From NCBI GenBank assembly GCA_947254045.1, contig CAMYBO010000015.1, positions 1-15,491 on the forward strand: DNA of 15,491 nucleotides, in the 5' to 3' direction. Of this stretch, positions 6,497 through 14,251 are shown in pieces. The notes beneath the pieces are model-generated. The model did no database searches. It was given only the letters and a program-made list of their open reading frames with translations, and had not been told where the DNA came from. The translations under genes and the position numbers were made by a program. Each line of letters starts with the position of its first letter. The first letter of the stretch is position 1. The stretch is from an uncultured Granulicatella sp. (GTDB lineage Bacteria; Bacillota; Bacilli; Lactobacillales; Aerococcaceae).

Positions 6497-7759
6497 TTAT
6501 CGAAACTTCTTATACTGTTCCTTTAACGCTTCTTCGAATTTCGAAGTTGGGTCTGGATTGAAGTATTGTGTATGTTTCAGTGTGTCTGGTAAGTATTGTT
6601 GTTTTACCCAATGGTTTGGATAGTTATGCGGATATTGGTAATTTGTTCCTCGTCCTAATTTTTGGGCTCCTTGATAGTGTGCATCTTGTAAGTGCGAAGG
6701 GATGTTTCCTGATTTTCCTTGTCTGACATCTGAGAGTGCTGCATCAATGGAGAGAATGGCTGTATTCGATTTAGGGGAGAGGGCTAATTCAATAACGGCA
6801 TTCGCAAGTGGGATTCGTGCTTCGGGTAAGCCAAGTTTTTCGGCAGCTTGTACAGCTAATACGGCACGACTGACTCCTGCGGGGTTTGCTAATCCGATAT
6901 CTTCATAAGCTATCACTAATAAACGTCTAACTAATGTAATGAGTTCGCCGGATTCAATCAACCTTGCCATATAGTGTAATGCCGCATCTACGTCACTTCC
7001 TCGAATTGATTTTTGGAATGCGGAGATGACGTCATAATGTTGATCTCCGTTTTTATCATGTGCGAATACTTTTCTTTGTAGGCAATTTCCTGCGATTTCT
7101 TCGGTGATGATAATTTTTCCGTTTTCACTTGCTGGAGTAGATTTCACAGCTAATTCTAGAGCGTTTAGTGAACTTCTCACATCTCCATTTGAAAAATGGG
7201 TGAAGGTATGCATCGCTCCGTCTTCGACTTCTACATCATATTGTCCTAATCCCTTTGTTTCATCTGTTAATGCACGGGTGAGTGCTTGATGAATTTCTTC
7301 TGGTGTGAGAGGGATTAGTTCAAAAATTTGCGTTCTACTGCGAATCGCTGGGTTAATGGCTATATAAGGATTTTCAGTAGTAGCTCCTATTAATATGATA
7401 CGTCCATTTTCTAAGTGTGGAAGGAGGAAATCTTGTTTTGGTTTGTCTAAGCGGTGAATTTCATCGAGTAATAAAATAACCGTTCCGCTCATCTTTGCTT
7501 CTTCAATAACGATTTGTAATTCTTTTTTTGTATCTGTCGCAGCATTTAATGTACGAAAGGCATACTTCGTTGTTCCCGCGATGGCACTGGCAATACTTGT
7601 TTTTCCAATTCCAGGAGGGCCATATAAAATCATAGAAGAGAGTTGTTTAGCGGCAATCATTCGAGCAATAATTTTTCCAGGTGCTACTAAATGTTGTTGT
7701 CCGACAACTTCTTCTAAGCAAGTGGGTCTCATTCGGTAGGCTAATGGTTGATTTTTCAT
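6497..7759 (-). CDS. rarA: Replication-associated recombination protein RarA (MgsA)
   Basis: A 420-residue AAA+ ATPase of the clamp-loader-like RarA/MgsA/WRNIP1 family, which acts at stalled replication forks. Visible motifs: N-terminal LAYRMRPTCLEEVVGQQHL, Walker A GPPGIGKT (47-54), Walker B LLLDEIHR (about 96-103), sensor 1 IGATTENP (about 127-134) and the arginine-finger region AIRSRTQIFEL. The C-terminal part holds the family signature VRRLLVIAYEDIGLANP and the final domain with the GRGTNYQYPHNYP segment. The start is ATG 7757-7759 on the minus strand; GAGGAG lies just before it. An in-frame GTG four codons upstream overlaps this ribosome binding site and is rejected. It has its own promoter and a hairpin terminator, and is divergent from the cysteine desulfurase gene. 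Intact, ordinary length. Confidence 0.93.
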   Translation of the reverse strand: MKNQPLAYRMRPTCLEEVVGQQHLVAPGKIIARMIAAKQLSSMILYGPPGIGKTSIASAIAGTTKYAFRTLNAATDTKKELQIVIEEAKMSGTVILLLDEIHRLDKPKQDFLLPHLENGRIILIGATTENPYIAINPAIRSRTQIFELIPLTPEEIHQALTRALTDETKGLGQYDVEVEDGAMHTFTHFSNGDVRSSLNALELAVKSTPASENGKIIITEEIAGNCLQRKVFAHDKNGDQHYDVISAFQKSIRGSDVDAALHYMARLIESGELITLVRRLLVIAYEDIGLANPAGVSRAVLAVQAAEKLGLPEARIPLANAVIELALSPKSNTAILSIDAALSDVRQGKSGNIPSHLQDAHYQGAQKLGRGTNYQYPHNYPNHWVKQQYLPDTLKHTQYFNPDPTSKFEEALKEQYKKFR

Positions 7760-7790
7760 AATTCTCCTCACTTTCTGTTCATTCTATTGT

Positions 7791-7819
7791 AGCATAGTTT
7801 AAATACTTACGTGAGTCAA
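7791..7819 (-). promoter_or_regulatory. rarA promoter
   Basis: On the minus strand, TTGACT (complement of 7814-7819) and TATGCT (complement of 7791-7796) are separated by 17 bases, 31 bases ahead of the rarA start codon. Each box has one mismatch to sigma-A consensus. Confidence 0.65.
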
Positions 7820-7824
7820 AAATA

Positions 7825-7854
7825 TTTACCTTATTTTGAAAAATATACTATACT
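7825..7854 (+). promoter_or_regulatory. Promoter for cysteine desulfurase gene
   Basis: TTTACC (7825-7830) and TATACT (7849-7854) with an 18-base spacer, 56 bases ahead of the TTG start. A second overlapping TATACT lies at 7844-7849 but its spacing is poor. The -35 box is weak. It is divergent from the rarA promoter, with five bases between the two -35 boxes. Confidence 0.5.
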
Positions 7855-7910
7855 AGTAAGAGTAGAAAATGATAGATGTAAAATTTTATCCAAAAGAAAG
7901 GGCGATATAG

Positions 7911-9038
7911 TTGCATTATTTAGATTATGCTGCCACTACACCAGTTGTAGAGGAAGTGAAACAAGCAATTTTTGAAGAAATGGCATATTTTGGCAATCCT
8001 TCTAGTGTTTATCAAATTGGTCGTACTCAAAAACAAAAGATTCAAGCTGTTAAAAAAGAGATATTACAAGAATTACATGCTTCTATGAATGATTCCATTA
8101 TTTTTACAGGTTCTGGTTCAGAAGCAAATAATTTAGTGTTTGAATCTATTTGTCAGCACTTTGCAGAAGAAAAAGGAGAAATCATTATTTCAGGAATCGA
8201 GCATCCATCTGTTAAAAAATCTGCAGCCTATGCTGAACAATTAGGATTCACGATTATTCGTTTAGTTCCTGATGAGTCAGGGTGTATTTCTGTAAAAGAA
8301 GTGGAAGAAGCTTTAACAGAAAATACTTGTTTAGTATCGATTATGACGGTTAATAATGAAACAGGAGCGTACCAACCGATTCTAGAAATCGGTGAGTTAT
8401 TAGTTGAACATTCTGCTTATTTCCATACAGATGCAGTTCAGGCATTCGCTCAAGAAGAAATGGATGTAACGGCTGCTCACATTGATTATTTATCTGCTTC
8501 AGGGCATAAAATTCATGCGCCGAAAGGAATTGGATTCTTATATAAGAAGAAAGATGCACCAATTCATGCACTCATTAAAGGTGGCGGACAAGAACAAGGA
8601 TGGAGAGCAGGAACTGAAAATGTTCCTTATATTGTTGGCTTCCAAAAGGCTTTGGCATTGGCCGTTGAAACTAGAAATGAAAAAAAGAGCAAATACCTTG
8701 AATTATCTCAATATTTACAAGAACAATTAGCGGAATGCCAAATTCCGTTTGAAATGAATGGGGATGTATCAAGAAAGAGTCCGCATATTTGTAATGTTTG
8801 GTTAAAAGGAATTCCTGCAAGTCAAACATTAATTATGTGTGATTTACACCAAGTAGCTGTATCAGCAGGTTCAGCATGTTCTGCAGGAAGTTTAGAACCA
8901 AGTCCTGTATTATCATTCATGTATCCAGAAAATAAGAGTAGAGTGAATGAATCTGTTCGTTTATCCTTTGGAGGAGAGACAACTACGGAAGATATTGATG
9001 CATTTATTTCCTCAATATCCTCGATTAAACGACCATAG
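7911..9038 (+). CDS. IscS/NifS-type cysteine desulfurase (TTG start), likely sulfur donor for MnmA
   Basis: A PLP enzyme of 375 residues that takes sulfur from cysteine and passes it on as a persulfide (EC 2.8.1.7). The N-terminus MHYLDYAATTP is the family's. The PLP lysine is K200 in SASGHKIHAPKG, the cofactor-binding histidine lies in GIEHPS, and the persulfide cysteine is C323 in SAGSACSAGS. The start is TTG 7911: a TAG in the same frame at 7908-7910 leaves nothing upstream, and AAAGAAAGGG (7893-7902) serves as ribosome binding site. A DUF1831 gene follows 40 bases later and mnmA lies less than 1 kb downstream. This resembles B. subtilis yrvO-mnmA, so a dedicated role in tRNA 2-thiolation is likely. 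I leave the symbol empty because IscS, NifS and YrvO cannot be separated by eye. Confidence 0.93.
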   Translation: MHYLDYAATTPVVEEVKQAIFEEMAYFGNPSSVYQIGRTQKQKIQAVKKEILQELHASMNDSIIFTGSGSEANNLVFESICQHFAEEKGEIIISGIEHPSVKKSAAYAEQLGFTIIRLVPDESGCISVKEVEEALTENTCLVSIMTVNNETGAYQPILEIGELLVEHSAYFHTDAVQAFAQEEMDVTAAHIDYLSASGHKIHAPKGIGFLYKKKDAPIHALIKGGGQEQGWRAGTENVPYIVGFQKALALAVETRNEKKSKYLELSQYLQEQLAECQIPFEMNGDVSRKSPHICNVWLKGIPASQTLIMCDLHQVAVSAGSACSAGSLEPSPVLSFMYPENKSRVNESVRLSFGGETTTEDIDAFISSISSIKRP

Positions 9039-9078
9039 TATGCTAAACTAGTAGAAAGTGATGAAAGGAAGTGTTGAT

Positions 9079-9420
9079 ATGGCATTTACTCAAACAGCAA
9101 CATTAAAAAATTCAAACCATGTGTATCGTGTATCTCCAACTGTAAAAGGATATACATTAAGAGATAATGGATTTGTCGAAACAAAATCTGGTAATTTTCA
9201 ATTAATTCGCAGTTTAGATGACTTAGTAGTCGGACATCGTGGATTAAAATTAAAAGTTTCAGTCGATAAAGCAATGAAACAATTAAAAATTTCAACAACA
9301 ACAAAAGATGGACTTCAAACTGTCCAATTATATGGAAATGAAAAAAACGCATATGCGGTTGAAAAACTAGAATTTATTCTAGATGGATTAGTAGAACGTG
9401 GCGTATTAGAAGAAGTATAA
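9079..9420 (+). CDS. DUF1831 family protein
   Basis: A 113-residue soluble protein that I match to DUF1831, a family largely restricted to Lactobacillales with a solved structure from Lactobacillus plantarum but no assigned function. It begins AFTQTATLKNSNHVYRVSP; the middle KGYTLRDNGFVETKSGNF and the end EKLEFILDGLVERGVLEEV suggest a mixed alpha/beta fold. It has no membrane segment or signal peptide. I chose ATG 9079 because AGGAAG (9066-9071) is well spaced before it; in-frame GTG 9058 and ATG 9061 lack a good site. It follows the cysteine desulfurase by 40 bases, shares its transcript and is ended by a strong terminator. Constant placement beside a desulfurase and mnmA suggests a role in sulfur transfer or its control, which is inference. 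Confidence 0.82.
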   Translation: MAFTQTATLKNSNHVYRVSPTVKGYTLRDNGFVETKSGNFQLIRSLDDLVVGHRGLKLKVSVDKAMKQLKISTTTKDGLQTVQLYGNEKNAYAVEKLEFILDGLVERGVLEEV

Positions 9421-9422
9421 AA

Positions 9423-9452
9423 AAACGAGACAGAGTTTACTCTGTCTCGTTT
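9423..9452. terminator. Bidirectional terminator between DUF1831 gene and XRE gene
   Basis: A 13-bp perfect stem, AAACGAGACAGAG (9423-9435) against CTCTGTCTCGTTT (9440-9452), with loop TTTA. It sits directly after the DUF1831 stop. The A-run before it (9418-9425) becomes a U-run when read from the minus strand, so it should also end the convergent XRE transcript (stop at 9484). Confidence 0.92.
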
Positions 9453-9483
9453 CTATACATAGCACGGGAAGGTATTCCGATTA

Positions 9484-9729
9484 CTATTGTTGATCTTCTT
9501 CGTGAGGGAGTGGCTTAAACTGCGCCACGAAGCTTAAAGTATCGCCAAAATAAAGATTTTCGCCTGGAATCTCATAGAGTTCCTGCATGCGTTTGCTTAA
9601 CGAGTAAGGAAGATTCGTAGAATCTTTTTCATACTTCGTCAAAGTATCTTTATTAATTTTTAGGTATTTGGCGGCTTCTAAGAGTGTCAAATTACGATTA
9701 ACCCGTGCTGCTCGTAAAGATATTATCAT
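9484..9729 (-). CDS. Small XRE-family transcriptional regulator
   Basis: An 81-residue protein with an N-terminal helix-turn-helix: SLRAARVNRNLTLLEAAKYL, recognition helix around NKDTLTKYEKDS, then LSKRMQELYEIPGENLYF. After this a short tail (about 25 residues) ends in PLPHEEDQQ. The start is ATG at 9727-9729 on the minus strand, preceded by AAGGGGG; an in-frame TTG eight codons upstream overlaps that site and is rejected. It has a strong promoter of its own and runs convergent to the DUF1831 gene and divergent from mnmA, between two genes that are adjacent in many relatives. Its targets are not known; the shared intergenic region with mnmA makes mnmA and itself the first candidates. Confidence 0.85.
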   Translation of the reverse strand: MIISLRAARVNRNLTLLEAAKYLKINKDTLTKYEKDSTNLPYSLSKRMQELYEIPGENLYFGDTLSFVAQFKPLPHEEDQQ

Positions 9730-9758
9730 ACACTTATGCCCCCTTTTTACCAATAATA

Positions 9759-9787
9759 ATTGTAGTGAAAATAAATTTATTTGTCAA
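9759..9787 (-). promoter_or_regulatory. Strong promoter for XRE gene with internal palindrome
   Basis: On the minus strand, TTGACA (complement of 9782-9787, perfect) and TACAAT (complement of 9759-9764, one mismatch) have a 17-base spacer. A 14-base perfect palindrome, AAATAAATTTATTT (9769-9782), fills the spacer and could be an operator, although AT-rich palindromes of this size can be accidental. Confidence 0.75.
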
Positions 9788-9848
9788 ATGCACATAGGGC
9801 TATAATTCCTATCGTTATCGCCTTTAAGAAGATTTTGAGTAAATTTTT

Positions 9849-9877
9849 TTGAAAATTTTTTTAGAAAGTGATATAAA
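9849..9877 (+). promoter_or_regulatory. mnmA promoter
   Basis: TTGAAA (9849-9854) and TATAAA (9872-9877) are separated by 17 bases, 60 bases ahead of the mnmA start codon. A T-rich stretch fills the spacer. Confidence 0.6.
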
Positions 9878-9937
9878 ATTGATACAGCGACCTTCAAATC
9901 GTTAAAACAGAAAATAATTAGAAATGATGGTGAATAA

Positions 9938-11062
9938 ATGAATAAGGAAAATATCCGAGTAATTGTCGGAATGAGTGGTGGAGTTGATTCTTCAGTAACA
10001 GCTCTTTTATTAAAACAAGCAGGATACGATGTCATTGGTATCTTTATGAAAAACTGGGATGATACAGATGAAAATGGTGTTTGTACAGCAACAGAAGACT
10101 ATAAAGATGTAGCAGCAGTAGCGGAACAAATTGGGATTCCGTATTATTCTGTGAATTTTGAAAAGGAATATTGGGATCGTGTATTTGAATATTTCTTAAA
10201 AGAATATCGATTAGGCAGAACTCCTAATCCGGATGTCATGTGTAATAAGGAAGTAAAATTTCAAGCGTTCTTAGAATATGCTCTTCAATTAGGAGCAGAC
10301 TATGTAGCAATGGGGCATTATGCTCGTGTGGAAACAGACGAAAATGGTGTGGTTCGTTTATTACGTGGAGTGGATAATAATAAAGACCAAACTTATTTTT
10401 TAAGTCAATTAAATCAACAACAATTATCAAAAGCGATGTTCCCAATTGGACATTTAGAAAAAAGAGAAGTGCGTAAAATTGCAGAAGAATTTGACTTAGC
10501 AACTGCTAAGAAAAAAGATTCTACAGGGGTATGTTTTATTGGAGAGAGAAACTTCAATGAATTCTTGTCTCATTATTTACCAGCTAAACCTGGTAAAATG
10601 GTCACCTTAGATGGAGAAGTTAAAGGAGACCATGCTGGATTAATGTATTACACGATTGGTCAACGTCAAGGATTAGGAATCGGTGGCGGTGGTAAAACTA
10701 ATGATCCATGGTTTGTCGTCGGAAAAGATTTAAGTACGAATACATTATACGTTGGACAAGGATTCCATCACCCTAACCTATATTCTGATTCATTATTTGC
10801 GACAGATTTGCAATTTAATACAGATGAAGAAAAACCTAATGAATTCGAATGTACGGCGAAATTTAGATATCGTCAACAAGATACAAAAGTTCGTGTTGTA
10901 TTCCAAGAAGACGACAAGACAAAAGCTATGGTATACTTTGAAGAGCCAGTACGTGCGATTACACCTGGACAAGCAGTTGTCTTTTATGATGGTGAAATCT
11001 GCTTAGGTGGAGGCATTATTGATAAAGCTTATATGGAAGGAAACGAACGTCAATACGTTTAA
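9938..11062 (+). CDS. mnmA: tRNA-specific 2-thiouridylase MnmA
   Basis: MnmA installs sulfur at C2 of the wobble uridine (U34) of Lys, Glu and Gln tRNAs, using ATP and a persulfide relay (EC 2.8.1.13). The 374-residue protein has the PP-loop SGGVDSS (13-19), the first active-site cysteine C102 in TPNPDVMCNKEVKF, and the second, C199, in STGVCFIGER; both match the E. coli numbering. GHYAR (126-130), KDQTYFLS (149-156) and the C-terminal beta-barrel with IGQRQGLGIGG follow. ATG 9938 is the start, with only a weak GATGGTGA site before it. The sulfur donor is probably the cysteine desulfurase encoded upstream, from which mnmA is separated here by the DUF1831 gene and an opposite-strand regulator. 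recD2 follows after 25 bases and is probably co-transcribed. Confidence 0.96.
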   Translation: MNKENIRVIVGMSGGVDSSVTALLLKQAGYDVIGIFMKNWDDTDENGVCTATEDYKDVAAVAEQIGIPYYSVNFEKEYWDRVFEYFLKEYRLGRTPNPDVMCNKEVKFQAFLEYALQLGADYVAMGHYARVETDENGVVRLLRGVDNNKDQTYFLSQLNQQQLSKAMFPIGHLEKREVRKIAEEFDLATAKKKDSTGVCFIGERNFNEFLSHYLPAKPGKMVTLDGEVKGDHAGLMYYTIGQRQGLGIGGGGKTNDPWFVVGKDLSTNTLYVGQGFHHPNLYSDSLFATDLQFNTDEEKPNEFECTAKFRYRQQDTKVRVVFQEDDKTKAMVYFEEPVRAITPGQAVVFYDGEICLGGGIIDKAYMEGNERQYV

Positions 11063-11087
11063 AAACAGATAGAAAAGAGGGGAATTC

Positions 11088-13613
11088 ATGAGTGAAGAAT
11101 ACGTTGTTGGTGAAGTTTTAGCGACATTTTTTGAAAATCCGCAAAATTTTTACAAAGTATTATTAATTCGAGTGCAAGAAAGTAGTGTGCAACTAGACTC
11201 AGATGAGATTGTTGTGACGGGAATTATTGGCACGATTCATGATAATTCCCCTTATCGTTTTAATGGAAAAGTTGTTTTGCATCCAAAATATGGGCAACAG
11301 TTTTCAGTCTTAAGTTATCAACAACATCAACCTACTGGGAAAAAAGGGCTAATAGCTTATTTTTCTAGTGGGCGTTTTCCTGGTATTGGAGAAAAAACAG
11401 CTGAGAAGATTGTGGATTATTTAGGTGAAAATGCGATTGAGCAAATTATTCAAGATGAAAATTGCTTAAAAAATATTTCAGGATTATCGACAAAAAAATG
11501 CGAGAGTATTCGGAACATCATTATTGAAAATCAAGGAACAGAACGTATTTTATTTGAATTAACGAATATGGGATTTACTCCAATTTTTGCACAGAAAATA
11601 ATGGTGCTTTATAAAGAGAAAACAATGGAAATCATTAAAGAAGATCCATATATCTTATTGCAAACCATTGAAGGACTTGGGTTTAGAAGAATTGATGCCA
11701 TTGCGCAACAATTAGAAATCGCTCCAGATAATTTATACCGTATCAAAGGTGCTGTTTATGTAGTAGTAAGAGATTTATCTTATCAAGAAGGACATACATA
11801 TTTAATTGATAAAGAAGTTGTTCTAGCAACTCAAAAATTATTAGAGCAAACTCGTTCATTTTTAATTGAACCGGATCAAATCGTCAATGCATTAAATGAA
11901 TTGATTCGAGAAGGAATCATTATTTCAGAAGAAAATCATTTATCATTAGCTTCTTTATATTATGCAGAAATTGGAATTGTGAATGCCATCAATCATCGTT
12001 TGGAATTGTCTAAGAAATCTCTGTATAGTGAAGAAGATATTGAAAAAGCAATTCAGCATGTTCAAAAGAAATTTGGCATCATTTATGATGAATCTCAAAA
12101 ACAAGCGCTTATTAAAATTATGCAAGAATCCTTGTTCATTTTAACAGGAGGGCCTGGGACAGGGAAAACGACCATTATTAATGGTGTTGTAGAAATGTAT
12201 CGCTATTTAGAAGAGATTGATTTAGATTCTGATGCGATTCAATTAGCTGCTCCAACTGGAAGAGCTGCGAAACGTATGAATGAACTAACAGGTATTTCTG
12301 CATCTACCATTCACCGAATGTTAGGTATTTCTGCAGAAGAAAATGTTGAATTAGAAAGTGACGATTCTGATGATACTCGTTCATTAAGTTGTGGCTTCTT
12401 AATCATTGATGAGATGTCGATGGTTGATACTTGGTTAATGAATCGTCTGCTTCGTGCAACTCCTGGAAAAACAAAGATTCTATTTGTAGGAGATAAAAAT
12501 CAATTACCATCTGTTGGACCAGGACAAGTGTTAACAGATTTTCTATTATCGAATAAGATTCCATCGATTGAATTAACGCATATTCATCGACAAAAAAATT
12601 CTTCAAGCATTGTTCCATTAGCCCACTCGATTAAAGATGGGCATTTACCAATGGACTTTACTCAAAATCAACCAGATAGAACGTTTATACCGTGCCGTTC
12701 AACTCAAATTCTAGATGTGATTGAGCAAATTGTAGTGAAGGCGATTAAAAAAGGATATCAGAAAAAAGATATTCAAGTGTTAGCTCCAATGTATAAAGGG
12801 GAAGCTGGTATTCATGAAATTAATAAAATGATGCAAAATATTTTAAATCCAAAAATTGGAAATTCCGTTCGAGAAATTGAATCATTTGACCGTGTTTTCC
12901 GTGTAGGAGATAAAGTATTACAGTTAGTCAATGTCGCAGAAGAAAATATTTATAATGGAGACATTGGAGAAGTAACTGCGATTATATTTGCCAAAGAAAA
13001 TGAAGATCAAGTTGATAAATTATATGTCGCTTTTGATAATGTTGAAGTAGAATATAAGCGAAATGACTTTATTCAATTGACTCATGCATATTGTTGTTCA
13101 ATTCATAAATCTCAAGGTAGCGAATTCCAAATGGTGATTTTACCAATGGTTGGTCAATATCAACGGATGTTAGAACGAAACTTATTGTATACAGCTGTAA
13201 CAAGAAGTAAAAAATTCTTAATTATGTGTGGGCAATATGAAGCATTCCAAGAAGCAGCGAACCGTCAAAGTGCAAGACGTCAAACGTGTTTAAAAGATTT
13301 GTTGCAAGGAAATAGTTTTGATAGCTTAACCATTGAGGAAGAAAATCCAACAACGATTGAAGGGAATCCGCAAACTGAAGATACTAAAGAACAAATTTCG
13401 CAACCAACAAGTGAAACAAAACAGTATTCTGAAGAGAAATCAGTAGCATTAAAAGTAGAAGAAACAGTTGAAGAATTTCAAGTCACTTCAAAGAGTCAAA
13501 CAATAGAAAAAAATAAACCATTTGTTTTAACAATGGAATTAATTGATTCTTATAGTATTGACCCTATGATAGGAATGGAAGAATTGACGCCATATGACTT
13601 CATGTCAAAATAA
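11088..13613 (+). CDS. recD2: RecD2-type 5'-3' DNA helicase with long acidic C-terminal tail
   Basis: An 841-residue SF1B helicase of the RecD2 (RecD-like, no RecBC partner) family, involved in replication-fork maintenance and DNA repair. The N-terminal part holds the OB-like region and helix-hairpin-helix repeats (FPGIGEKTAEKIV, ISGLSTKKCESI, IEGLGFRRIDAI). Helicase motifs follow: Walker A GGPGTGKTT (354-362), AAPTGRAAKRM, Walker B DEMSMVD (441-447), VGDKNQLPSVGPG, HRQ, HKSQGSEFQMVILP and LYTAVTRSKK. After about residue 742 comes a low-complexity acidic linker rich in Glu, Thr, Ser and Gln, ending in a more ordered-looking peptide, IDPMIGMEELTPYDF (824-838). The ribosome binding site is GAGGGG before ATG 11088, and the gene lies 25 bases after mnmA. 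A terminator follows. Intact. Confidence 0.95.
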   Translation: MSEEYVVGEVLATFFENPQNFYKVLLIRVQESSVQLDSDEIVVTGIIGTIHDNSPYRFNGKVVLHPKYGQQFSVLSYQQHQPTGKKGLIAYFSSGRFPGIGEKTAEKIVDYLGENAIEQIIQDENCLKNISGLSTKKCESIRNIIIENQGTERILFELTNMGFTPIFAQKIMVLYKEKTMEIIKEDPYILLQTIEGLGFRRIDAIAQQLEIAPDNLYRIKGAVYVVVRDLSYQEGHTYLIDKEVVLATQKLLEQTRSFLIEPDQIVNALNELIREGIIISEENHLSLASLYYAEIGIVNAINHRLELSKKSLYSEEDIEKAIQHVQKKFGIIYDESQKQALIKIMQESLFILTGGPGTGKTTIINGVVEMYRYLEEIDLDSDAIQLAAPTGRAAKRMNELTGISASTIHRMLGISAEENVELESDDSDDTRSLSCGFLIIDEMSMVDTWLMNRLLRATPGKTKILFVGDKNQLPSVGPGQVLTDFLLSNKIPSIELTHIHRQKNSSSIVPLAHSIKDGHLPMDFTQNQPDRTFIPCRSTQILDVIEQIVVKAIKKGYQKKDIQVLAPMYKGEAGIHEINKMMQNILNPKIGNSVREIESFDRVFRVGDKVLQLVNVAEENIYNGDIGEVTAIIFAKENEDQVDKLYVAFDNVEVEYKRNDFIQLTHAYCCSIHKSQGSEFQMVILPMVGQYQRMLERNLLYTAVTRSKKFLIMCGQYEAFQEAANRQSARRQTCLKDLLQGNSFDSLTIEEENPTTIEGNPQTEDTKEQISQPTSETKQYSEEKSVALKVEETVEEFQVTSKSQTIEKNKPFVLTMELIDSYSIDPMIGMEELTPYDFMSK

Positions 13614-13664
13614 TATAGAGTGAAAAGTTAGCTTTGTAAGAAAATTATAGAGTGATATAACAAA

Positions 13665-13719
13665 CACTTATTTCCGGTAATAACCATTGATTATCTGTTA
13701 CTGGGATAAGTGCTTTTTT
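13665..13719 (+). terminator. Terminator after recD2
   Basis: CACTTAT (13665-13671) pairs with ATAAGTG (13706-13712). The inner CCGGTAA (13674-13680) pairs with TTACTGG (13698-13704), with one G-U pair and a small bulge. The stem is followed by a TTTTTT run (13714-13719). Confidence 0.82.
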
Positions 13720-13768
13720 ATATTATTTTTTATAAAAAATGAAGCGTTAACCTAGTATTTTGTCTTCA

Positions 13769-13782
13769 TATTGTATACAATA
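13769..13782. promoter_or_regulatory. 14-base palindrome upstream of ACT-domain gene
   Basis: TATTGTATACAATA is a perfect palindrome ending 17 bases before the ATG of the next gene. Its TACAAT half can also serve as a -10 box, but I see no good -35 box at 16-18 bases. It resembles GntR-type operators in form (inverted TTGTA half-sites). The regulator is unknown. Confidence 0.45.
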
Positions 13783-13799
13783 GTTTCGAGGTGAAAGTT

Positions 13800-14243
13800 A
13801 TGGAAAACCAAAAACATTTTTTAGTGTCAGCAGATGCTGTGCCTCCTGTGTTTTCTAAAGTACTAAAAGCAAAAGAATTATTAGCAACTAATCAAGCAAA
13901 GGACGTTACAGAAGCAGTGAAATTAGTAGGAATTTCACGCAGTGTATATTATAAATATTATCGAAAAGTTCAAGGATTTTCGTCTGTGACTTATGGGCGA
14001 AAAGCTTCGTTAAATATTCATATGAAAAATGAAAAAGGAATTTTATCTAAAACATTAGATTTATTTGCTAGTTATAATATGAATGTATTAACCATTTTCC
14101 AAGGATTAGCGATTCATAGTGTAGCGATTGTTCAATTAATGTTAGATATTTCTGAAGCTACTGCCGATTTATCTGTTATCTTAAAAGAATTAGAAGCGAT
14201 GGATGACAATATTATTGGTGTTGAATTACAAAATGTAGAGTAG
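13800..14243 (+). CDS. UPF0735 ACT-domain protein (PheB-like)
   Basis: A 147-residue protein of the UPF0735 family, whose B. subtilis member is called PheB. The N-terminal third contains a helix-turn-helix-like segment, DVTEAVKLVGISRSVYYKYY (about 35-54). The C-terminal half is an ACT domain, SLNIHMKNEKGILSKTLDLF through NMNVLTIFQGL, a fold that usually binds amino acids. The start is ATG 13800, with GAGGTGA (13788-13794) before it; the in-frame GTG 13791 lies inside that site. The usual hom or pheA neighbours are absent here. Instead a HAD phosphatase follows after 8 bases. The combination suggests an amino-acid-responsive regulator, but no member's function is firmly established to my knowledge. 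A 14-base palindrome lies just upstream and may be its control site. Confidence 0.87.
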   Translation: MENQKHFLVSADAVPPVFSKVLKAKELLATNQAKDVTEAVKLVGISRSVYYKYYRKVQGFSSVTYGRKASLNIHMKNEKGILSKTLDLFASYNMNVLTIFQGLAIHSVAIVQLMLDISEATADLSVILKELEAMDDNIIGVELQNVE

Positions 14244-14251
14244 GAATTCAA

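Noticed and set aside
13665..13719. Riboswitch or T-box leader for the ACT-domain gene
   Set aside because: The structure is a simple hairpin plus T-run right after recD2; no T-box sequence or other conserved leader motif is visible.
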